Of a stretch of 12,205 nucleotides of DNA, positions 6,957-12,205 are shown piece by piece; position 1 is the stretch's first letter; each line of letters starts with the position of its first letter. The position numbers and the translations under genes were made by a program. Below the pieces are notes generated by a model. It saw nothing but the letters and a program-made list of their open reading frames with translations. It did no database searches and was not told where the DNA came from. Where the stretch lies: NCBI GenBank assembly GCA_938036585.1, contig CALHQN010000211.1, positions 1 to 12,205 on the forward strand, in the 5' to 3' direction. Origin of the DNA: an uncultured Campylobacter sp. (GTDB taxonomy: Bacteria; Campylobacterota; Campylobacteria; Campylobacterales; Campylobacteraceae).

Positions 6957-6977
6957 TGCACCGCTTCGCGCGGTGCA
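6957..6977 (+). terminator. Hairpin after the BI-1 gene
   Basis: Eight-base-pair perfect stem TGCACCGC / GCGGTGCA with a 5-base loop, starting 7 bases after the BI-1 stop codon. The sequence after it (CTCTTAACTT) is only moderately T-rich, so this is a plausible but not ideal intrinsic terminator. Confidence 0.5.
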
Positions 6978-7007
6978 CTCTTAACTTAAAATTTATAAAT
7001 CTTTTAT

Positions 7008-7013
7008 TATAAT
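7008..7013 (+). promoter_or_regulatory. -10 box for secG
   Basis: TATAAT preceded by a T-rich stretch (CTTTTAT) and located 32 bases before the GTG start of secG. It fits the Campylobacter sigma-70 pattern in which periodic T-rich DNA replaces a -35 box. Confidence 0.65.
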
Positions 7014-7045
7014 CGCGAATTCAATTTTTTCAAAAGGTTTTTATA

Positions 7046-7567
7046 GTGACTACGTTATTTTTGGTTTTGCAGGTCGTTTTTGCCGTCATCATCACCGTTT
7101 CGGTCTTATTACAAAAAAGCTCATCCATAGGACTTGGCGCATACAGCGGAAGCAACGAAAGCTTATTCGGAGCGAAGGGCCCGGCGGGATTTTTAGCTAA
7201 ATTTACGGCATTTATGGGAATTTTATTCGTGATAAATACACTCGTGCTTGCGTATTTCTATCAGCAAGACGCCAAGACCTCCGTCGTAGATCGCGTAAAG
7301 ATTGAAGCAAATGCTACCAAATCCGTGCCAAACGCCGTTCCGGGCGTGCCGTCCATCCCGGCTCCCGGCGCAAAGCCTAATTTCTCTCCGGCAAGCACCG
7401 AAGCAAATCCAGTAAATAGCAGCGAAGCAAATTCAACAGCTCCGAAGATCGAAGCGCCCGTAGCTCCTGCGACCGATACTACCGCACCTGCCGAATCGCA
7501 AGCATCAAGCGCCGCAAGCGATACCAACGCAAGCGCCGCTTCCGCAGATCAAAACACAACTAAATAA
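7046..7567 (+). CDS. secG: Preprotein translocase subunit SecG with extended C-terminal tail
   Basis: SecG is a small subunit of the SecYEG channel and aids insertion and export of proteins. The first 73 residues match the family: membrane segment 3-22, the loop GAYSGSNESLFGAKGPAGFLAKFTA, and a second membrane segment near 53-72. Residues 74-173 form a long low-complexity tail rich in Ala, Pro, Ser, Thr and Asn; ordinary SecG proteins are about 75-125 residues, so this is long. In E. coli SecG both termini face the periplasm, so the tail should be periplasmic. It carries four D/E-X-N-X-S/T motifs (Asn89, 129, 161, 170). The start is GTG with AAAAGG at 7032-7037, eight bases upstream. A promoter (TATAAT at 7008-7013) and a strong hairpin downstream suggest a monocistronic unit. 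Confidence 0.93.
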   Translation: MTTLFLVLQVVFAVIITVSVLLQKSSSIGLGAYSGSNESLFGAKGPAGFLAKFTAFMGILFVINTLVLAYFYQQDAKTSVVDRVKIEANATKSVPNAVPGVPSIPAPGAKPNFSPASTEANPVNSSEANSTAPKIEAPVAPATDTTAPAESQASSAASDTNASAASADQNTTK

Positions 7568-7582
7568 ACTCTAAATTTTAAA

Positions 7583-7630
7583 ATTTAAAAGCGCAAAATC
7601 CGCGCTTTTAAATGCTATTCTTATTTTTTT
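7583..7630 (+). terminator. Intrinsic terminator after secG
   Basis: Perfect 12-bp inverted repeat, left arm 7583-7594 and right arm 7602-7613 (core AAAAGCGC / GCGCTTTT), with a 7-base loop, followed a few bases later by TTATTTTTTT (7621-7630). It lies 15 bases after the secG stop and just upstream of the frr promoter. The T-run starts about eight bases after the stem, which is a weakness. Confidence 0.65.
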
Positions 7631-7635
7631 AACGC

Positions 7636-7641
7636 TATAAT
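7636..7641 (+). promoter_or_regulatory. -10 box for frr
   Basis: TATAAT after a T-run (7621-7630) and 27 bases before the frr ATG. The ribosome site AAAGGA at 7658-7663 follows. This suggests that frr has its own promoter directly behind the secG terminator. Confidence 0.65.
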
Positions 7642-7668
7642 TTCGCAAATTTTATTTAAAGGATTTGA

Positions 7669-8226
7669 ATGCTAGAAGCTATCTACAAAGAGCAAAGAGC
7701 AAACGGCGATCGAGCTATCGAGGCTTTGAAAAAGGACTTTACGACGCTACGCACCGGCAAGGTGAGCGTGGCGATCCTAGATCATATTTTCGTGGATTAT
7801 TACGGCTCGCAAACTCCGCTAAATCAGGTCGCGACCGTCCTTTCGACCGATGCGGTAACGATTTCAATCACGCCGTGGGAAAAACCGATGCTAAAGACGA
7901 TCGAAAGCGCGATCGCAGCGGCAAATATCGGCGTAAACCCAACTAATGACGGCGAGAGCGTGAAGCTCTTTTTCCCGCCGATGACGGTCGAGCAACGCCA
8001 AGAAAACGCTAAAAAGGCTAAAGCGATGGGCGAGAAGGCCAAAATCGGCATTCGCAACGTTCGCAAAGACGCTAACGACGAAATCAAAAAGCTCGAAAAA
8101 GACAAAGCGATCTCCGAAGACGACGCCAAAAAAGGCTACGACGAGGTGCAAAAGATCACCGACTCCTACTCAAGCAAGATCGACGACGCAGTCAAGGCTA
8201 AAGAAGCCGAGCTTTTGAAGGTCTAA
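7669..8226 (+). CDS. frr: Ribosome recycling factor
   Basis: A 185-residue protein, the normal length for the family. With EF-G it splits post-termination ribosomes so that subunits can be reused, and it is usually essential. Typical features are the N-terminal helix, the [12 protein letters not shown] segment (27-38) with its conserved [17 protein letters not shown] at 42-55, and the C-terminal helices with [17 protein letters not shown] followed by the final [16 protein letters not shown]. The two-domain tRNA-like architecture appears complete. The ATG has AAAGGA five bases upstream. frr lies next to secG in C. jejuni as well, as I recall. The next gene starts 144 bases downstream, after a possible hairpin (8291-8313). 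Confidence 0.97.
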   Translation: MLEAIYKEQRANGDRAIEALKKDFTTLRTGKVSVAILDHIFVDYYGSQTPLNQVATVLSTDAVTISITPWEKPMLKTIESAIAAANIGVNPTNDGESVKLFFPPMTVEQRQENAKKAKAMGEKAKIGIRNVRKDANDEIKKLEKDKAISEDDAKKGYDEVQKITDSYSSKIDDAVKAKEAELLKV

Positions 8227-8290
8227 ATTTATAAAATTTTATCCTTTAGCCGCGCCGTTTCGCCCACAAAGAATTCGGCGTTTATATCAA

Positions 8291-8313
8291 AGCGGGGCCA
8301 TATCTGCTCCGCT
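8291..8313 (+). terminator. Hairpin between frr and the DUF4153 gene
   Basis: Stem AGCGGGGC / GCTCCGCT (eight pairs with one G-U) and a 7-base loop, 65 bases after the frr stop. No T-run follows, so termination is doubtful; it could equally be a leader structure of the next gene. Confidence 0.3.
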
Positions 8314-8370
8314 TCGGCTCCAAGTCTTGCAGCCCGCTAAACTTTACCGCAAATCACCGAAGGAGCGCAT

Positions 8371-10014
8371 TTGCACTTTAATTTCATAAATTTACTCTTC
8401 CCGCGCAGCGCGCCCCAGGACTCCGAGCCGCGCCGAGCTCTCGTCGTGCAGATGCTCCATTCTTTTAAACGCACTTTCAAAGCTCATAAGATCGAATCCT
8501 GCGTCATCATCGCTTTTTCCCTGCTTTACGCCGTTTCGCCGACCTATATTTTAGAAGGCTATAGCAACGAGACGACCTCGCACGAAATTTACCTCCATCT
8601 GCCTATATTTTTGATCGCGATCTATCTTTGCCGCCGCGCGAAGCTAGCCTATGCCGCAGCCGCACTGATCCCGATTGTAGGTACGCTTGCGCTGGTTTTA
8701 TACGACCCGAACGGCACGCAGTCTTTAGTTTTATTCGTAGTAGCCTTCGTGCTGCTACTTAGCGACGACTTTTTAAAAGAGAACGAAAGCTTCGTCCGCG
8801 CTGCGCTGCAAAAACTCCTAAATTTAGCCCTCGCCGCGATCGTAGCACTTGTGTTCCTGCTCGTTTGCGTGCTGGTTTTTAACGGACTTGAGTATCTATT
8901 CGGATTTCCGTGGCCGCCGGAGGAAAAATTTTACACAATCTGCTTCTTTGCGCTTAGCTCGTGGATTTTTATGGCGAATGAGGACGAGCCGAAAGCCATA
9001 AACGCCCAATTTTTAGAAAAAATTTTATATTTTTTGCTCACGCCCGCACTCGCGCTTTATACGATCATCCTTTACGCCTATATCGTGCACATCGCGCTAT
9101 TCAGCGGTCTGCCGCGCGGCGGAGTGGCCTACATCGTGCTTAGCTACCTCGCCTGCGGCTTTATTTTGCAGGCGCTCTTTTTGGCGTCGCTGCATAGCAG
9201 ATGGGAAAAATTTTACCGCTTTTTCGCGCTTCTTGCCGTAGCGCCGATCGCGCTTTTGTGGCTGGGTATCACGGAGCGCGTCGGCGAATACGGCCTTACG
9301 CCGGAGCGCATCTATCTTTGCGGACTAGCCATGCTTGCGAGCGTCATTTATGCAATGAGGCTGAGCAAAATTCTATTTTCATACCGCGCGGTCGCCGTTT
9401 TGTTCGCATCTGCTCTAATCGTGCTATTTTTCGTCATCGACGCGAAGCAAATCACGCTAAACTCGCAGCTTCCGCGCTTTAATGCGCTCGTTAGCGAACT
9501 AGATATAACGCCGCAAAATTTTAAAACTCAACTCCGCAAGATCGACCAAGACAGTCTTAGCAAGCTACGCGACCTCGCGGGCGTTATCAGAAGAAACAGC
9601 GGCGAGTTTAAACCGATCCCGCAGCTTCTGGACGATCAGGTCTATTCGAGCTATTCAAAATTTTATAGCAAAAACTTTTGGCTAAATTTAAACGTAACGC
9701 GATTTGATATTTCAAAATATAAAAGCATGATCGCCTTGGACGGTAAGGTTTACTGTAGCGCCAAATGCCGCGTTACGGCGGACGGATTTGACGAGCAGAT
9801 AGATATGAACGCGCATCTTAGGCGCGCGCTGCAAGAAGCGGGAGCGGATCCGGATACCGAGCAAACGCAGGACTTCGTGCAAAAGCTCGCGCCGCGCATT
9901 TTGCAGGTAGAGGGCGGGGGTCGCCTCGTCATTTTTGAGCGCCTTAGCGTAAACTTCAGCGAGAGCGGCTATGAAGTTAAAAGCTTCGACGGCGCAATCG
10001 TTTTAGAAAAATAG
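8371..10014 (+). CDS. DUF4153-type polytopic membrane protein
   Basis: A 547-residue protein of unknown function. Residues 1-40 are cytoplasmic-like and basic; about eleven hydrophobic segments then run from 43 to 356. Features that recall the DUF4153 family are LTPALALYTIILYAYIVHI (223-241), LPRGGVAYIVLSYL (247-260) and the ERVGEYGLTPERIY loop (302-315). A soluble C-terminal domain of about 190 residues (357-547) follows, with the segment YCSAKCRV and many charged residues. The start is TTG at 8371, chosen because AAGGAG (8360-8365) is five bases upstream; the first in-frame ATG is at residue 28 and has no comparable site. The gene sits between frr and pyrE, where I recall C. jejuni having none, so it is probably a lineage-specific insertion. 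Pathway and substrate cannot be read from the sequence. Confidence 0.85.
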   Translation: MHFNFINLLFPRSAPQDSEPRRALVVQMLHSFKRTFKAHKIESCVIIAFSLLYAVSPTYILEGYSNETTSHEIYLHLPIFLIAIYLCRRAKLAYAAAALIPIVGTLALVLYDPNGTQSLVLFVVAFVLLLSDDFLKENESFVRAALQKLLNLALAAIVALVFLLVCVLVFNGLEYLFGFPWPPEEKFYTICFFALSSWIFMANEDEPKAINAQFLEKILYFLLTPALALYTIILYAYIVHIALFSGLPRGGVAYIVLSYLACGFILQALFLASLHSRWEKFYRFFALLAVAPIALLWLGITERVGEYGLTPERIYLCGLAMLASVIYAMRLSKILFSYRAVAVLFASALIVLFFVIDAKQITLNSQLPRFNALVSELDITPQNFKTQLRKIDQDSLSKLRDLAGVIRRNSGEFKPIPQLLDDQVYSSYSKFYSKNFWLNLNVTRFDISKYKSMIALDGKVYCSAKCRVTADGFDEQIDMNAHLRRALQEAGADPDTEQTQDFVQKLAPRILQVEGGGRLVIFERLSVNFSESGYEVKSFDGAIVLEK

Positions 10015-10034
10015 TCTCTTAAGCGCGGTTGAGA

Positions 10035-10040
10035 TAAAAT
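10035..10040 (+). promoter_or_regulatory. Possible -10 box for pyrE
   Basis: TAAAAT in GAGATAAAATTCC, 25 bases before the pyrE ATG, in the 51-base gap after the DUF4153 stop. One base differs from TATAAT and no -35 is seen. The ribosome region AAAGGAAAAGG follows directly before the ATG. Confidence 0.4.
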
Positions 10041-10065
10041 TCCGCCAAATTTAGAAAGGAAAAGG

Positions 10066-10677
10066 ATGGATTTAGAGCAAATTTACAGAGGCGCGGGCGC
10101 GTATCTACAGGGACATTTTCTGCTTTCAAGCGGCAACCACTCGGAATTCTATCTGCAAAGCGCCAAAGTACTTGAGGATCCGCAGCTCGCGGAACAGCTA
10201 TCAGACGAGCTCGCCGCCGTTATCAAAAGGGCGGGCGTGGAGTTTGACAGCGTCTGCTCGCCCGCGCTGGGCGGAATTTTAGCTGGCTACGAGCTAGCTC
10301 GCGCAGCAAAAAAGCGCTTCATCTTTACCGAACGAGTCGAGCGCGTAATGAGCCTGCGCCGCGGCTTTGAAGTGCATAAGGGCGAGAGATTTATCGTCTG
10401 CGACGATATCATCACGACGGGCGGCTCGGCTCTTGAGAGCGCAAGGCTCATCGAAGACCTCGGCGGAGAGGTCGTGGGCTTTGCCGCACTTGCCAATCGC
10501 GGATTTTGCAAAGTCGCAAATTTAGCGGGCAGCAGTGCAAAAGAGGGCGCCAAGCTGCCCTCGGATAAGCCGTTTTTTGCGCTAGGCAATTTCGAGTTTG
10601 AAATTTACGAGCCCGATACCTGCCCGCTCTGCGCTGCCGGAAGCAAGGCGATCAAGCCGGGCAGTCGCGGAAACTAG
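10066..10677 (+). CDS. pyrE: Orotate phosphoribosyltransferase
   Basis: A 203-residue cytoplasmic enzyme that joins orotate and PRPP to form orotidine 5'-monophosphate in de novo pyrimidine synthesis. The PRPP-binding motif is clear: [16 protein letters not shown] (109-124). Also visible are the N-terminal [13 protein letters not shown] (19-31), the loop [17 protein letters not shown] (64-80), and the flexible loop [16 protein letters not shown] (88-103). The C-terminal CPLC motif is typical of the Thermus-like branch of PyrE rather than the E. coli type. The ATG has a strong purine-rich ribosome site (AAAGGAAAAGG). The following RDD gene begins 98 bases later on the same strand. Function is confident from the motifs. 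Confidence 0.96.
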   Translation: MDLEQIYRGAGAYLQGHFLLSSGNHSEFYLQSAKVLEDPQLAEQLSDELAAVIKRAGVEFDSVCSPALGGILAGYELARAAKKRFIFTERVERVMSLRRGFEVHKGERFIVCDDIITTGGSALESARLIEDLGGEVVGFAALANRGFCKVANLAGSSAKEGAKLPSDKPFFALGNFEFEIYEPDTCPLCAAGSKAIKPGSRGN

Positions 10678-10689
10678 GTGCCGATTTGC

Positions 10690-10738
10690 CGCTAACAAAC
10701 TGCAACGAGATTAAATTTTTATTCTCTCGGCTTTAGCG
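10690..10738 (+). other. Nested stem-loop between pyrE and the RDD gene
   Basis: Outer pairing CGCTAA (10690-10695) with TTAGCG (10733-10738) and inner pairing CGAGA (10706-10710) with TCTCG (10725-10729) around an AT-rich 14-base loop. The stems are short and separated by asymmetric internal loops. It could end pyrE transcription or be a leader structure for the RDD gene, or be chance. Confidence 0.25.
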
Positions 10739-10775
10739 CGACAGAATTTTAAAATTTAATCCGAAACGGATCAAA

Positions 10776-11201
10776 ATGGCAAAACAAAAAGCTAAAATTT
10801 CACCGATTTTTCTGCGCGTGAAAGCCTTCATCGTCGATCTTTTCATCATCGCGATGCCCCTATTCTACGGCGTTACCTATCTCGTCTTGGGCTCGAAAGA
10901 GGCTCTGTGGCGCAACCAGACCGCGATCGCGCTTATCTGGCTCGCATACGGCGCGATTTGCGCGGCATTTTACGCCCGCAGCGCCCAGACGCCGGGCTAC
11001 AAGCTCGCAGGGCTTTATCTCATCGACGTTTGCAGCGGACGCAAAGTAAGCTTTTTTAGGGCGCTAGCTCGCTTTGGATGCTTCGTATTTGCAGGCTTTA
11101 GCGTCGTGGGGCTTTTGATCTGCTTTTTTCGCAAAGACGGGCTGAACTTGCACGACCTGCTAAGCGGGACTGCGCCCGTCGTGCGAAAGGACGCGCAGTG
11201 A
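10776..11201 (+). CDS. RDD family membrane protein
   Basis: A 141-residue integral membrane protein. The family name comes from conserved Arg and Asp residues: Arg14 and Asp21 in RVKAFIVDLF of the first helix region, and an Asp in the C-terminal LHDLLSGT motif. About three to four hydrophobic segments are visible (near 18-38, 47-67 and 93-116), and the amphipathic linker YKLAGLYLIDVCSGRKVSFFRALAR is typical. The biochemical role of most RDD proteins is unknown; some have been linked to transport or antiporter activity. The ribosome site is weak (ACGGA). The TGA stop overlaps the GTG start of rnhB (GTGA), so the two genes are probably translated as a coupled pair. I recall a similar protein next to pyrE in C. 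jejuni. Confidence 0.85.
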   Translation: MAKQKAKISPIFLRVKAFIVDLFIIAMPLFYGVTYLVLGSKEALWRNQTAIALIWLAYGAICAAFYARSAQTPGYKLAGLYLIDVCSGRKVSFFRALARFGCFVFAGFSVVGLLICFFRKDGLNLHDLLSGTAPVVRKDAQ

Positions 11202-11761
11202 GCGGGCAAATTTGCGGCATCGACGAGGCGGGGCGCGGCTGTCTTGCAGGACCGCTTTGCGTTGCGGGCTGCGTGCTAGCGCGCGAGATCGCAGGACTTG
11301 CCGATAGTAAAAAACTAAGCGAAAAGCGCCGCGAGGAGCTCTACACTCAGATCATCGAAAACTCGCGCTACAAAATCATCGAAATTTCAAGCGCACAGGT
11401 CGATGAGATCGGACTAAGCGCATGTCTAAGATCGGCGCTTGAGCAGATTCTCGCGTATTTTGCGGATTTTAGCGGACAGATCATCTACGACGGCAACGCA
11501 ACCTTCGGCGTACGCGGGCTTCAGACGCTCGTAAAGGCCGACGCGCAAATCGCCGAAGTAAGCGCGGCGAGCATCCTTGCCAAGGTCACGCGCGACCGCA
11601 CGATGCATGAGTTCGCGCAGCGCTATCCGCAATATGGCTTCGCGCAAAACAAAGGCTACGGCTCGCGTGCGCACATCGCGGCGATCGAGCGGTACGGACT
11701 CACGCCGTTTCACCGTGCAAGCTACAAGATCAAATCGCTGCAACCCTCGCTGTTTGATTAA
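11198..11761 (+). CDS. rnhB: Ribonuclease HII
   Basis: A 187-residue endonuclease that cuts the RNA strand of RNA/DNA hybrids and starts removal of single ribonucleotides from DNA. The catalytic set is intact by comparison with E. coli RNase HII: Asp9 and Glu10 in GIDEAGRG, Asp98 in YDGN, and Asp115 in KADAQIAEVSAASILAKVTRD. The C-terminal GYGSRAHIAAIERYGLTPFHR motif is also present. The start is GTG with AAAGGA (11186-11191) six bases upstream, overlapping the RDD gene's stop by four bases. The length is normal for a short RNase HII of this group. A 12-bp palindrome follows the stop codon. Confidence 0.96.
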   Translation: MSGQICGIDEAGRGCLAGPLCVAGCVLAREIAGLADSKKLSEKRREELYTQIIENSRYKIIEISSAQVDEIGLSACLRSALEQILAYFADFSGQIIYDGNATFGVRGLQTLVKADAQIAEVSAASILAKVTRDRTMHEFAQRYPQYGFAQNKGYGSRAHIAAIERYGLTPFHRASYKIKSLQPSLFD

Positions 11762-11767
11762 CGCGGC

Positions 11768-11779
11768 AGCAAGCTTGCT
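11768..11779. other. 12-bp perfect palindrome after rnhB
   Basis: AGCAAGCTTGCT reads the same on both strands and begins 7 bases after the rnhB stop. As a zero-loop palindrome without a T-run it is a poor intrinsic terminator; it could be a protein site or chance. Confidence 0.3.
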
Positions 11780-11797
11780 TGATCAGCGAGGAAAAAC

Positions 11798-11936
11798 CGC
11801 CGATTTCGATTGATATTTTAGACGGTGCAAAACTAAATATCCAAAGACGAAGTACACTGATTTCGACCGATATTCCGTCGGAAAACGGCACCGAAACTCA
11901 TATTTGAAGGTAAGTTTGCCGATTTCAACTGATACG
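11798..11936 (+). repeat. Three spaced imperfect direct repeats, consensus GATTTCRAYYGATAY
   Basis: Copies begin (first G of GATTTC) at 11802, 11859 and 11921: GATTTCGATTGATAT, GATTTCGACCGATAT and GATTTCAACTGATAC. Start-to-start spacing is 57 and 62 bases. Copies one and three are also preceded by GCC. The intervening sequences are not obviously similar. Confidence 0.55.
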
Positions 11937-12205
11937 ACAATCGCTAGTTTTGGCGGGCGGAATACGCTTTTTGCCTAGCTAGCAAGAAATTTAATAGCCC
12001 ACAGCCTGCGCTCGCGGCTAAAGCCTGTTCTTACGCTGCTTGCAGGAATTTTAACCGCACTTTCATATCTCACAAAAGAGCCCGTACAAGGTCGAATTTT
12101 ATCTAAAACCTCAAGCTCGGCTCGCTAGCTTATCCGCGCCGCGCGGTATGTTGAATAAAATTTAAAATTTCGCGCAGCGAAAATTCAGCCCCCGCGCCGC
12201 AATGA

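Larger units (their letters stand above)
11762..12205. other. 444-bp region without a convincing gene
   Basis: Runs from the rnhB stop to the window end. It holds three spaced direct repeats (11798-11936), the palindrome after rnhB, and small hairpins at 12134-12146 (CCGCG / CGCGG) and 12168-12182 (TTTCGC / GCGAAA, followed on the minus strand by an AT-rich tract, so perhaps the terminator of a minus-strand gene beyond the window). No frame has both a start with a ribosome site and recognisable content. Confidence 0.55.

Noticed and set aside
8227..8370. Riboswitch or leader RNA before the DUF4153 gene
   Set aside because: Only one modest hairpin is visible and no conserved riboswitch core can be recognised.
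11798..11936. CRISPR array from the three spaced repeats
   Set aside because: Repeats are only about 15 bases, imperfect and only three in number, with unequal spacing and no cas gene in the window.

Overview
The window looks like chromosomal DNA from a Campylobacter with a fairly high GC content, probably one of the oral or gut species (C. gracilis, C. showae/rectus or C. concisus types). I infer this from the dense AAATTT and AAATTTTAAAATTT words, the -10 boxes without an obvious -35, and a gene order that I recall from C. jejuni (RDD protein, pyrE, frr, secG and a BI-1 protein, then divergent carbonic anhydrase and mscS, about Cj0232c to Cj0238). Species and synteny are from memory and were not searched. 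I see no rRNA, tRNA, insertion sequence, phage gene or CRISPR array.

Layout. Bases 1-305 hold the 3' end of a deoxyinosine DNA glycosylase gene. Bases 473-1684 encode a secreted protein built from about ten 24-25-residue MORN-2/YwqK repeats. Bases 1685-2488 are an 804-base stretch without a convincing gene. A compact minus-strand operon (6123 to 2489) then runs canB, mscS, a 57-residue extremely acidic protein and a divergent superoxide dismutase homologue, with junction overlaps of 4, 8 and 1 bases. From the divergent control region at 6124-6254 the plus strand carries a BI-1/YccA membrane protein, secG, frr, a DUF4153 membrane protein, pyrE, an RDD membrane protein and rnhB. Bases 11762-12205 hold no convincing gene but contain three spaced direct repeats.

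How the genes work together. The plus-strand set is mostly housekeeping: protein export (secG), ribosome recycling (frr), pyrimidine synthesis (pyrE) and RNA/DNA hybrid removal (rnhB), interleaved with three uncharacterised membrane proteins. The minus-strand operon combines CO2/bicarbonate exchange, an osmotic safety valve and a possible oxidative stress protein, so a stress or envelope role is a reasonable inference.

Most worth a second look: (1) two unrelated envelope proteins, MscS and SecG, carry clusters of the D/E-X-N-X-S/T acceptor motif of Campylobacter PglB N-glycosylation (six and four sites) in segments expected to be periplasmic; (2) the SOD homologue keeps its four metal ligands but has changed second-sphere residues (the E. 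coli Gln69 and His30 positions are Glu and Leu) and a Cys-rich tail; (3) the acidic 57-residue protein has no Lys, Arg or His and sits between mscS and sod, with its last codons forming the sod ribosome binding site.
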